Source of the DNA: DATFMP01 sp035266845
GTDB lineage: Bacteria > SAR324 > JACQKK01
Reading direction: 5' to 3'
DNA length: 9,247 nt
Assembly: GCA_035266845.1 (NCBI GenBank)
Contig: DATFMP010000012.1
Location: forward strand, 1-9,247
Part shown: positions 1 to 5,797 of the stretch, in pieces
How positions within the stretch are numbered: position 1 is the stretch's first letter
Layout of the letters: every line of letters begins with the position of its first letter
The notes under the pieces: generated by a model
Databases searched by the model: none
What the model saw: the letters and a program-made list of their open reading frames with translations, nothing else
Told to the model about the DNA's origin: nothing
Made by a program: the position numbers and the translations under genes

Positions 1-2
1 CC

Positions 3-113
3 TACGTGCACGGCATCGTGGTGCAGTGGCTGGTGGTGATCGTGCTGCTCTACCTCGCGGTGATGCTCTTCCTCCAGGCCGCCGGCGTGCACCTGCCCGG
101 CATGGCCCGCTAG
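3..113 (+). CDS. C-terminal end of an unidentified membrane protein (5' truncated)
   Basis: An open frame enters from the left edge, with its first complete codon at base 3, and ends at TAG 111-113. It encodes the last 36 residues of a longer protein. The segment is strongly hydrophobic (VVQWLVVIVLLYLAVMLFL), so it is very probably a C-terminal transmembrane helix, followed by a short polar tail ending in GMAR. The family cannot be named from this fragment. Base composition and codon choice (GTG, CTG, CTC, GCC) match the GC-rich genes elsewhere in the window. The stop codon lies 24 bases before the inverted-repeat element at 138-319, which may help end its transcript. Confidence 0.6.
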   Translation, partial: YVHGIVVQWLVVIVLLYLAVMLFLQAAGVHLPGMAR

Positions 114-137
114 CGTCCCAGTCCAGCGGCGCGAGCC

Positions 138-319
138 GGGCTGATACTAAATTGCATTCAAGATGCGCCTGTTGTGGAGGAGGGTGACGCTGTCCCCCTC
201 CTCCAAACCACCACCCCCTGGCAGGGAGCAAGCCCCCTGCACCCCATTCAGGGGGCGCGGGGGAGCCACCGCTCCCCGCACTGGCTGGTCGCATCTTGAT
301 TGCAGTTGGGTATGAGCCC
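138..319. repeat. MITE-like inverted-repeat element, copy A, with three internal hairpins
   Basis: The ends 138-167 and 290-319 are inverted copies of each other, matching at 25 of 30 positions; both contain TCAAGATGCG. Between them are three consecutive stem-loops. The first is GGAGGAGGG (176-184) with CCCTCCTCC (196-204). The second is GCAGGG (221-226) with CCCTGC (235-240). The third is 257-266 with 271-279, with one bulged G. The stretch around 212-249 closely resembles 4756-4790, so the family has at least two members here. No coding frame of note lies inside and no obvious target-site duplication flanks it. It fills the gap between two convergent genes (stop at 113 and stop at 340), so it could fold in both transcripts and act as a terminator or 3' stabiliser. 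Being non-coding with terminal inverted repeats suggests a MITE or a REP/BIME-like element. Confidence 0.75.
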
Positions 320-339
320 TATGCCGCCCAAGGCGCGCA

Positions 340-600
340 TCACGCCGCGGCGCGGAAGGTCGGCGCCTCGGGCTTGTGCTCCTCGGCTTCGGCGCGGCGA
401 ACCTCCGGCCAGATGGCGACGCGCAGACCGGCCGTGAAGCTGCCCAGCCCCAGCACGATCAGCGGCCAACCCATCACCACCTGCCGCGCCACCGTGTAGT
501 CGGGGTTGCGTACCCCGGCGACGATGGCCATCAACGCCAGGATGGCGATAGTGGCGCCGGAAAGGCCAAGGCCCACAGTCAGGTTCAGATAGCGTTTCAT
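340..600 (-). CDS. small two-helix membrane protein, unknown function
   Basis: This encodes 86 residues starting MKRYLNLTVG. The ATG at 600-598 is preceded by TGGAGA with about nine bases of spacing, which favours it over the GTG at 615 in the same frame. Residues about 6-29 form one hydrophobic helix, and about 41-62 form a second (MGWPLIVLGLGSFTAGLRVA). The tail from about 66 is charged and alanine-rich (EVRRAEAEEHKPEAP), probably cytoplasmic. I do not recognise the family. The gene is divergent from the cupin gene across a 262-base gap. Its stop codon lies 20 bases from repeat copy A, which would be at the 3' end of its transcript. The overall design resembles many uncharacterised small inner-membrane proteins. 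No catalytic motif is visible. Confidence 0.65.
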   Translation of the reverse strand: MKRYLNLTVGLGLSGATIAILALMAIVAGVRNPDYTVARQVVMGWPLIVLGLGSFTAGLRVAIWPEVRRAEAEEHKPEAPTFRAAA

Positions 601-862
601 GGCTCTCGTCTCCACAGTGTCGAAAGCATTCCGTCAGACAGCCTGCGTCTTACGGAGCCACCCTCCCCCCATCTCTATTATCCACCCTTCCGCGGAATCG
701 TGGCGCGTTGGAAATTCCGGCTCGACCCGCACCCGAGCATCGTGGAACCAGCCCGTGCTATTCTCCCGCGCAGGCTATTTTGAGAATGCCCTTGGCCGTG
801 GGTGGCCAAGCGGCTCAACGCGATGTGGTTAGGCACACAGGACATCCAGCTAGGAGCGGTCC
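601..862. other. divergent intergenic region, no gene seen
   Basis: This gap separates the small membrane protein gene (-) from the cupin gene (+) and should hold the promoters of both. It is visibly less GC-rich than the flanks. It contains a perfect 10-base palindrome TTCCGCGGAA (688-697) and, a little further on, GGAAATTCC (710-718). A GATAAT hexamer on the minus strand (682-677) could be a -10 box for the membrane protein gene, but no good -35 accompanies it. The short frames crossing the region have no ribosome binding site or recognisable product. Confidence 0.4.
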
Positions 863-1207
863 ATGCGAAACGAACAGCCGGCGCCTGAGACGAAAGGGGT
901 TTCGGTTGAGCTACTGGCAGTGCTTGACCTTGGCCCTGAAATCGAGGGCATGGCAGGCCGCCAACTGCGAATGCGGATGGTAACCATCGAACCTGGCGGC
1001 GTCTTCGGTCCGATTCACGACCATAAAGACAGGCCGGGCATGGTGTATGTACTGCGGGGAACGATCACGGACCATCGGGATGGCGTTGCCAAGGAGTACG
1101 GGCCGGGCGTGGGCTGGCCCGAGGACAAGAGCACCCTGCACTGGCTTGAGAATAGAGGAACGACGACGGCGGTGGAGATCTCGGTCGATATAGTCCGGCA
1201 GAAGTGA
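863..1207 (+). CDS. small single-domain cupin protein
   Basis: This encodes 114 residues that form one cupin beta-barrel (Cupin_2 type). The ATG is preceded by AGGAG at 852-856 with six bases of spacing, so the start is well supported. Cupin motif 1 runs from about residue 45 to 66 and contains H52-x-H54. Motif 2 includes H93 and N97 (HWLEN). These three histidines are the expected metal ligands. The glutamate that usually follows HxH as fourth ligand is not at its normal place: the segment reads KDRPGMVYVLRG. There is no signal peptide, so the protein is probably cytoplasmic. Family members range from metal-dependent dioxygenases and isomerases to sugar- or ligand-binding proteins, so no reaction can be assigned. 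Codon use (CTT, CCT, GTA, CGA, GAA) is less GC-biased than in the large genes of the window, a possible sign of separate ancestry. It stands alone, convergent with the DUF1330 gene. Confidence 0.85.
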   Translation: MRNEQPAPETKGVSVELLAVLDLGPEIEGMAGRQLRMRMVTIEPGGVFGPIHDHKDRPGMVYVLRGTITDHRDGVAKEYGPGVGWPEDKSTLHWLENRGTTTAVEISVDIVRQK

Positions 1208-1297
1208 GTTGAGGCCCGAATCATACCGCGGTCGCCGCCCAGTAACTGTAGCGGACGGGTCATCGGTCGCGGGGCTCCTTGCATCCACCACGAAAGT

Positions 1298-1327
1298 CCC
1301 CGCCGGAGCCGCTGAGGCTCGACGGGG
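1298..1327 (-). terminator. possible terminator hairpin between convergent genes
   Basis: The arms CCCCGCCGGAGCC (1298-1310) and GGCTCGACGGGG (1316-1327) pair around the loop GCTGA with one mismatch and one bulged base. The hairpin starts five bases beyond the DUF1330 stop codon. On the minus strand it is followed by ACTTTCG, a short T-run only, so intrinsic termination is plausible but not strong. It could also serve the cupin transcript, although no T-run follows on the plus strand. Confidence 0.4.
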
Positions 1328-1332
1328 ATCGG

Positions 1333-1620
1333 TCAGACGCCCTCAACCACCACCATATCGGTGTCCGCGTTGGCGTGGCGGATTCCGATAACCGACTGAT
1401 ATTCCGGGGAATTGTAGAACTTGTCGAAATCCGCCCTGGAGGGAAACTCCAGCACGACAACCCGGGTCGGATTCCACGCGCCTTCGATGACGGAGTGAGA
1501 GCCGCCACGCACCAGGTAGCGGCCTCCGTACTTGGCCACCGCGGGCGCCGCCTTGGCCTTGTATTCCTCGTAGGGCTCGGGATTCTTCAGCTTCGTGTCC
1601 ACGATAACGTATGCAGGCAT
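1333..1620 (-). CDS. DUF1330 family protein
   Basis: This encodes 95 residues starting MPAYVIVDTKL. The ATG at 1620-1618 has AGGGGGT seven bases upstream, which favours it over an upstream in-frame start at 1644 that would add eight unlike residues. The sequence shows the layout of DUF1330 (dimeric ferredoxin-like alpha/beta barrel fold). It has an N-terminal beta-strand (AYVIVD), the helix region NPEPYEEYKAKAAPAVAKYGGRYLVRGG (residues about 13-40, in two parts), VVVLEFPSRADFDKFYNSPEYQ in the middle, and a final beta-strand (DMVVVEGV). The length of about 95 is normal for the family. It is a small cytoplasmic protein of unknown biochemical role, and no catalytic residue can be assigned. It lies 162 bases downstream of lspA on the same strand, with a hairpin between them, so it is probably transcribed independently. 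Confidence 0.85.
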   Translation of the reverse strand: MPAYVIVDTKLKNPEPYEEYKAKAAPAVAKYGGRYLVRGGSHSVIEGAWNPTRVVVLEFPSRADFDKFYNSPEYQSVIGIRHANADTDMVVVEGV

Positions 1621-1744
1621 TGCTTTACCCCCTGGCTGGTCCACGGTTCTCAGGAGCCACTCTTCGGTCCCGGATAACCGCTATCATGGCGTCCGCGAAT
1701 GGTGGAGCGCAACGGGCAGGGTCGGCAGGCCGTGCCACGGAGAA

Positions 1745-1768
1745 CCGGCCTCTGGCCGCAGTGGCCGG
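1745..1768 (-). terminator. hairpin downstream of lspA, possible terminator
   Basis: CCGGCC (1745-1750) pairs with GGCCGG (1763-1768). After a T-T mismatch, CTG (1752-1754) pairs with CAG (1759-1761) around a GCCG loop. The hairpin begins 14 bases past the lspA stop codon. On the minus strand it is followed by TTCTCC, a weak T-tract. Position and shape suit a terminator, but the tail is short. Confidence 0.4.
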
Positions 1769-1782
1769 CACCGACGGCCAGC

Positions 1783-2286
1783 CTAAGCCAGCCGCTCGCC
1801 GGGCCTGCGCTGGCGGTCCAGCAGGGCGCCGGCCAGGTAGGCCACCACGCCCAGGCTGATGAGGATGTCCGCGAAGTTGTTGACGAAGAAGCTGGTGTCG
1901 TAGAAGTGGAAGTGCAGGAAATCGGTGACGGTGCCGAAGGTGATGCGGTCGATCAGGTTGCCCAGCGCGCCGGGCAGGATCAGCGCGAAGGCGGCCTCGG
2001 CCAGCGGGTGCAGGTGGCGGCGGTTGCGCAGCCAGTAGCCGCCCAACAGCGCCACGGCCACGATGGAGACCCCCACCAGCAGCGGCACGCGCACGCCGTC
2101 CGCCATATCCCCCAGGAAGCTGAAGCTCACGCCGGGGTTTTCCACGTGCGTGAGATCGATCAGGTGCGGCACGAGCACGCGGCTCCAGTGCAGGGGAATG
2201 GTGGCGCGCACCCAGGCCTTGATGGCCTGATCCACGGCCAGCAGGACGACCATCACCCCCACCAGAATGCCAAGCCTGCGCTCCAT
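1783..2286 (-). CDS. lspA: lipoprotein signal peptidase (signal peptidase II)
   Basis: LspA is the inner-membrane aspartyl protease that cuts the signal peptide from diacylglyceryl-modified prolipoproteins at the lipobox cysteine. From the ATG at 2286 the protein has 167 residues, the usual family length; the frame extends to 2388 but adds an arginine-rich, non-family leader. A GGAG lies 11 bases before the chosen start. Four hydrophobic segments are visible (about 7-24, 67-86, 96-112, 139-158). The conserved blocks are present: DQ-x2-K at 19-23, N50 followed by PGVSFSF, GNLIDR at 109-114 with D122 in VTDF, and NFAD at 137-140 with D140. D122 and D140 are the expected catalytic aspartates. 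The common NxGAAFS block reads NPGVSFS here, a mild variation. The gene is not next to ileS, its frequent partner, within the window. It is divergent from the AAA ATPase gene. A weak minus-strand promoter (TATGCT near 2360-2365) is possible. Confidence 0.96.
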   Translation of the reverse strand: MERRLGILVGVMVVLLAVDQAIKAWVRATIPLHWSRVLVPHLIDLTHVENPGVSFSFLGDMADGVRVPLLVGVSIVAVALLGGYWLRNRRHLHPLAEAAFALILPGALGNLIDRITFGTVTDFLHFHFYDTSFFVNNFADILISLGVVAYLAGALLDRQRRPGERLA

Positions 2287-2413
2287 CGTGCCGTGTGCTC
2301 CAGTCAGATGACGGCACGCGCGCGTGCCCGGGCGCCCGAGACGGGCCGGAAAGCGTTTCAGCATAGAGTGCGCACCGGCCCCGCGCAAGCCTCGCCGCGG
2401 CGCCCCGCGCCGT

Positions 2414-2443
2414 TTGCCAAGGCGGCGGGGAATCGCCTATGAT
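2414..2443 (+). promoter_or_regulatory. sigma70-type promoter candidate for the AAA ATPase gene
   Basis: TTGCCA (2414-2419) and TATGAT (2438-2443) are separated by 18 bases; each matches five of six consensus positions. Transcription would start near 2450, about 54 bases before the ATG at 2504. This supports the shorter reading of the ATPase. The hexamers stand out against the very GC-rich surroundings. Confidence 0.55.
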
Positions 2444-2503
2444 CGAAGCTGGGGCCGCGCCCGGCGCGCGGCCGCGACCCGCTGCCCGCTTTCCCGGCCA
2501 TCC

Positions 2504-4696
2504 ATGAGTCTCCCCACCGACGAGCTCGTCCCCAGCCGACCCGAAGCCTCGCTCAGCCCCCGGCTGCGCGTGGTGGAGGCGCGCCTGGAGGACCTGGAGC
2601 AGGGCATCGCGCGGGTGGGTGAGGGCGTGATGGCCACGCTGGGGCTGATGCCGGGCGACCCCGTCGCCATCGAGGGCGAGCGGGAGACCCTGGCCCGCGT
2701 GTGGCCTCTGCGGCCCGAGGACGCCCAGCGCGCCGTGATCCAGCTCGACGGCCTGGCACGTGAGAACGCGGGCATCAGCCTGGATGAGTTCATCCGTATC
2801 GCCCCTCATCCCGTGACCCCGGCGGCCACGCTGCTGCTGGCGCCCGTGGAGCGCACGGTGATGGGGCCCTCGGAGGTGTCGCGCATCCGCGCGTTCCTGG
2901 CGGGCCGCGTGCTGATGAAGGGCGACAAGGTGAACGTGCCGCTCTTCTCCCGGCGCAGTACCCAGTTCACCGTGGTCGCCTTCGAGCCGGAGAGCGTGGG
3001 GTGTATCACGGGCAACCACACGGACGTGCGCATCCAGGAACAGACGCGTACGACCGTGGTTCCGGCGTATACGGTCAAGTACGAGGACATCGGCGGGCTG
3101 GACGCGGAGCTGCAGCGCATCCGGGAGATGATCGAGCTGCCCATGAAGTACCCGGAGCTCTTCGCGCAGCTCCGCATCGAGCCGCCCAAGGGCGTGCTGC
3201 TCTATGGCCCGCCGGGCACGGGCAAGACCACCATCGCCCGCGCCGTGGCCAGCGAGGTGAAGGCCAACTTCACCCGCATCAATGGTCCGGAGATCATCCA
3301 CAAGTTCTACGGCGAGAGCGAGGCCAAGCTGCGCGAGCTGTTCGAGGAGGCCCAGCGCAAGGCCCCGAGCATCATCTTCATCGACGAGATCGACGCCATC
3401 GCCCCCAAGCGCTCGGACGTGACGGGGGAGGTGGAAAAGCGCGTGGTGGCGCAGTTGCTGGCGCTGATGGACGGCATGGTCTCGCGCGGGGAGGTGGTCG
3501 TGATCGGTGCGACCAACCTGCCCGAGCTGCTGGACCACGCCCTGCGCCGGCCTGGGCGCTTCGACCGCGAGGTGGCCCTGCGCGTGCCCAGCCGCCCGGG
3601 TCGCCTGCAGATCCTGCGCATCCACTCGCGCGGCATGCCCCTGGCCGATGACGTGGACCTGGAGCGCTTGTCCGAGGTGACCCACGGCTTTGTGGGGGCC
3701 GACCTGGAGGTGCTGTGCAAGGAGGCGGGCATGCACGCCCTGCAGGACCTGCTCAAGCGCGAGGACTTCGCGGAGCGCGACCTGCACGAGCTGGCCGCCG
3801 AGACCCGCGTGGAGATGCGCCACTTCACCGAGGCCCTCAAGGGCATCGAGCCCACGGCCACGCGCGAGTTCTTCGCCGAGCGGCCCAACGTGCACTGGTC
3901 GGACGTGGGCGGGCTGCACGACGCGCGGAACCTGCTGCGCGCCACCGTGGAGCTGCCGCGGCGCTTCCCGCAGCTCTACCACAAGGCCGGCACGCGCGCG
4001 CCCAACGGCGTGGTACTCTCCGGGCCACCGGGCTCCGGCAAGACGCTGCTGGTGCGGGCCCTGGCCACGGAGAGCGGTTTCAACTTCATCACGGTGGATG
4101 CCGCCGCGCTGTTCTCCAAGTGGGTGGGGGAATCGGAGAAGGCCCTGCGCCAGGTGTTCATCAAGGCCAAGCAGGCCTCGCCCTGCATCCTGTTCTTCGA
4201 CGAGCTGGACACGATCTTCCCGCGCCGCGAGGGCCACAGCGAGTTCGCCGGACGCGAGCGCCTGGTGGGCCAGTTCCTCAGCGAGCTGGATGCGCTGGAC
4301 CTTTTCAGCGAGGTGGCCGTGGTGGGCGCCACCAACCGCTTCGACCTGGTGGATCCCGCCCTGCTCAACCCCGGCCGGCTGGGCGTCGTGATCGACCTGA
4401 AGCCCCCCACCGCCCAGGAGCGCGCCGAGATCCTGGCCATCCACACCCGCGAGCTGCCCCTGGCCGAGGCCGTGGACCTGCCCGTGCTGGCCCAGCGCAC
4501 CGAGGGCTTCAGCGCGGCGGACCTGGCGCGGCTGTGTCAGCGCGCGGCGTTCGAGTGCCTGCAAGCCTTCATCGCGCGGCACGGGCTGGCGGCCGAAGAG
4601 CGTGCGGCGGAGTTCCGCATCGGCACGGCGGACCTGCTGCAGGTGCTGGATCAGATGTGCGGCGACCGCCCGACCGACAGCGCCGCGGCCGATTAG
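2504..4696 (+). CDS. Cdc48/VCP (VAT-like) AAA+ ATPase with N-domain and two AAA modules
   Basis: This encodes 730 residues. Relatives (archaeal VAT, eukaryotic p97/Cdc48) are hexameric unfoldases that pull proteins through a central pore using ATP. Residues about 18-105 form the double-psi barrel half of the N-domain (GIARVGEGVMATLGLMPGD, then ARVWPLRPED); about 110-188 form its second half. AAA module D1 begins at YEDIGGL (193-199). It has Walker A GPPGTGKT (235-242), pore loop KFYG (267-270), Walker B IIFIDEID (290-297, E295 catalytic), sensor-1 N338 and arginine fingers R352 and R355. D2 begins near residue 462. It has Walker A GPPGSGKT (507-514), pore residue W540, Walker B ILFFDELD (562-569) and sensor N611. 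It keeps R625, but the second finger position is V628 (NPGRLGV). The C-terminus (DSAAAD) lacks the HbYX proteasome-docking motif. No clear Shine-Dalgarno precedes the ATG; the longer frame from 2324 would start upstream of the likely promoter. The gene is monocistronic as far as can be seen. The bacterial substrate is unknown. Confidence 0.93.
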   Translation: MSLPTDELVPSRPEASLSPRLRVVEARLEDLEQGIARVGEGVMATLGLMPGDPVAIEGERETLARVWPLRPEDAQRAVIQLDGLARENAGISLDEFIRIAPHPVTPAATLLLAPVERTVMGPSEVSRIRAFLAGRVLMKGDKVNVPLFSRRSTQFTVVAFEPESVGCITGNHTDVRIQEQTRTTVVPAYTVKYEDIGGLDAELQRIREMIELPMKYPELFAQLRIEPPKGVLLYGPPGTGKTTIARAVASEVKANFTRINGPEIIHKFYGESEAKLRELFEEAQRKAPSIIFIDEIDAIAPKRSDVTGEVEKRVVAQLLALMDGMVSRGEVVVIGATNLPELLDHALRRPGRFDREVALRVPSRPGRLQILRIHSRGMPLADDVDLERLSEVTHGFVGADLEVLCKEAGMHALQDLLKREDFAERDLHELAAETRVEMRHFTEALKGIEPTATREFFAERPNVHWSDVGGLHDARNLLRATVELPRRFPQLYHKAGTRAPNGVVLSGPPGSGKTLLVRALATESGFNFITVDAAALFSKWVGESEKALRQVFIKAKQASPCILFFDELDTIFPRREGHSEFAGRERLVGQFLSELDALDLFSEVAVVGATNRFDLVDPALLNPGRLGVVIDLKPPTAQERAEILAIHTRELPLAEAVDLPVLAQRTEGFSAADLARLCQRAAFECLQAFIARHGLAAEERAAEFRIGTADLLQVLDQMCGDRPTDSAAAD

Positions 4697-4708
4697 TGGA
4701 GCGTCAGC

Positions 4709-4826
4709 CCTAAACTTCAGGATGGACGCCTGCAAGGGAGCTCCACCCCCTTGGAACCCCCGCCAGGGAACAAGTCCCCTGGACCCCATTCGTGTAAGGG
4801 GTGTAGGGGCCATCGGCCCCTACCGG
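4709..4826. repeat. inverted-repeat element family, copy B, three hairpins
   Basis: This segment resembles copy A at 138-319. Its left end shares CTAAA and then a TTCA-GATG-CGCCTG pattern with copy A. The core around 4756-4790 matches 212-249 closely, both containing CAGGGA, CAAG, CCCCTG and ACCCCATTC in that order with few changes. It again carries three hairpins: CAAGGG/CCCTTG (4733-4738 with 4748-4753), CCAGGG/CCCTGG (4763-4768 with 4777-4782), and a perfect nine-pair stem GTAGGGGCC/GGCCCCTAC (4803-4811 with 4815-4823) closed by ATC. The right terminal repeat is not clear, so the end may be degenerate or extend towards 4870. It starts about 12 bases after the ATPase stop codon. No T-run follows, so a role in termination is uncertain. 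Confidence 0.65.
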
Positions 4827-4946
4827 AGGGAGGAGGTTCGGAGGAGGGAGGCAGCGCCTTCCTCTTCCGTAAACCCGGAAATCGATGCCTGACGGAGCAC
4901 TCGGCCGGTGTGGAATTGCTGGAGTGTTGTCATTCAGACGCCATTT

Positions 4947-5028
4947 GTCATTCCGAGACCTGCAGCGCGGGTCGAGGAGTCTGTTTTGTTGCAGGAAACA
5001 CCAGATTCCTCGCTGCGGTCGGAATGAC
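4947..5028. repeat. palindromic intergenic repeat of the GTCATTCCGA type
   Basis: The left end GTCATTCCGA (4947 onward) and the right end TCGGAATGAC (to 5028) are perfect inverted copies. Inside them GAGGAGTCTG (4973-4982) pairs with CAGATTCCTC (5002-5011) with one mismatch, giving a long imperfect hairpin. The left arm carries an extra small stem, GACC (4957-4960) with GGTC (4970-4973). A partial direct repeat of TTGTCATTC lies just upstream at 4927-4935. Dispersed repeats with this GTCATTCCGAG...GAGGAATCTG pattern are known from intergenic regions of several bacterial phyla. They are non-coding and resemble MITEs. It is distinct from copies A and B. Confidence 0.75.
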
Positions 5029-5187
5029 CGGCAGCGGCTGGTCAGGATCCATCGGCTGGCGTTGCCAAACAGTGCCCAGCGGAGGGCCCATGGCGGGAAC
5101 CTGCCGTGCCCCACGGCCTGCTCGTCGCGCTCCCTGTCCGCAAGCGCGGCAGACGGCCCGCATGCGTGAGCGCACCGGGGGCCCGCG

Positions 5188-5736
5188 ATGAAACGCCTGC
5201 TCTTCTTCGTCGCCTTCATGACGCTGGGCACGGCCGCGCTGATCGAGCTGATGGTGCGGGTGCCCGTCGGCCCCACCCGCGTGACGCGGCCCGCCCCCCA
5301 GGCCACCAACGTGCTGAACATGAGCGGGGTCACCGTGCACCAGCTCGTGGGCGAACAGACCCGCTGGCAGTTGGAGGCGGGCAAGGCCACCTACAACGAG
5401 AACACGAACATCGGGCAGCTTGAGGGGGTGCGCTTCCAGGTGTTCGACACCCAGCCCGGGCAGCCGGCGCGCGAGGCCTTCTCCGGCCACTCCGGCGAGG
5501 CTGAGCTCTCCGCGGAGCCGGGCGACGTCGTGCTGCAGGGCTCCGTCGTTCTGAGCAAGGGCAGCGAGATGGAGATCCGCAGCGAGCGCATCGAGTACGA
5601 CGCCACCACGCAGACGGTCAGCTCGCCGGGCCCTGTGACGGTGCGCACGCCCCAGGGCGTGCAGGAGGGCGCCGCCATGCGCTACTCCATCCCCGACGAC
5701 CGCATCGAGTTCACCAGCCCCCTGTTCTACCAGTAG
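5188..5736 (+). CDS. lptC: LPS export periplasmic protein LptC
   Basis: LptC is the single-pass inner-membrane protein that receives lipopolysaccharide from the LptB2FG transporter and passes it to LptA across the periplasm. The protein has 182 residues, close to the usual 180-200. Residues about 4-23 form a membrane anchor (LLFFVAFMTLGTAALIELMV), with the rest periplasmic. Residues about 45-178 have the LptC/OstA pattern of short beta-strands: MSGVTVHQLVGEQTRWQLEA, then ELSAEPGDVVLQGSVVLSKG, then IRSERIEYDATTQTVSSPG. The ATG follows a G-rich stretch (CGGGGGCCC) that is only a weak ribosome binding site. The common partners (kdsC upstream, lptA and lptB downstream) are absent here: repeats precede it and the convergent trkA follows. 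Assignment rests on fold pattern and length, because the family is poorly conserved in sequence. Confidence 0.85.
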   Translation: MKRLLFFVAFMTLGTAALIELMVRVPVGPTRVTRPAPQATNVLNMSGVTVHQLVGEQTRWQLEAGKATYNENTNIGQLEGVRFQVFDTQPGQPAREAFSGHSGEAELSAEPGDVVLQGSVVLSKGSEMEIRSERIEYDATTQTVSSPGPVTVRTPQGVQEGAAMRYSIPDDRIEFTSPLFYQ

Positions 5737-5797
5737 CGGCCGGGTCGCCGGGTTGCCCCAGAGCACCGGCAGCTCGCAAGGCCTGCGCCCGCCCGGA

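Larger units (their letters stand above)
4697..5187. other. 491-base gene-free stretch built largely of repeats
   Basis: Between the ATPase stop and lptC no frame has both a ribosome binding site and a recognisable product. The stretch contains repeat copy B (4709-4826), then a purine-rich tract GGAGGGAGGAGG (4825-4836) and a second GAGGAGGGAGG (4841-4851), then the separate palindromic element at 4947-5028. The part from 5029 to 5187 is GC-rich with no repeat or clear promoter that I can identify; it must hold the lptC promoter unless that lies further upstream. Confidence 0.6.

Noticed and set aside
138..319. Copy A considered as a CRISPR repeat, tRNA or riboswitch
   Set aside because: There is no regular repeat-spacer spacing, no tRNA cloverleaf, and it sits at the 3' ends of convergent genes rather than ahead of a coding region.
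376..783. A 135-residue plus-strand frame over the small membrane protein gene and its upstream gap
   Set aside because: It has no ribosome binding site and low-complexity content. The minus-strand frame has a ribosome binding site and two clean membrane helices.
1673..1685. GATA-ACCGC-TATC dyad upstream of the DUF1330 gene as an operator
   Set aside because: The arms are only four bases and would occur often by chance. There is no second copy or nearby regulator.
2287..2388. 34-residue N-terminal extension of LspA
   Set aside because: It is an arginine-rich leader not seen in the family. The ATG at 2286 starts directly before the first membrane helix and gives the usual length.
2324..2503. 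60-residue N-terminal extension of the ATPase
   Set aside because: The extension is Arg/Pro-rich without family similarity and begins upstream of the likely promoter at 2414-2443. The N-domain follows the ATG at 2504.
1625..4813. A 1062-residue open frame on the minus strand, antisense to the ATPase gene
   Set aside because: It is rich in Arg, Ala, Gly, His and Gln with no domain, spans lspA in a different frame, and mirrors the strongly GC-biased third codon positions of the ATPase. It is a shadow frame.
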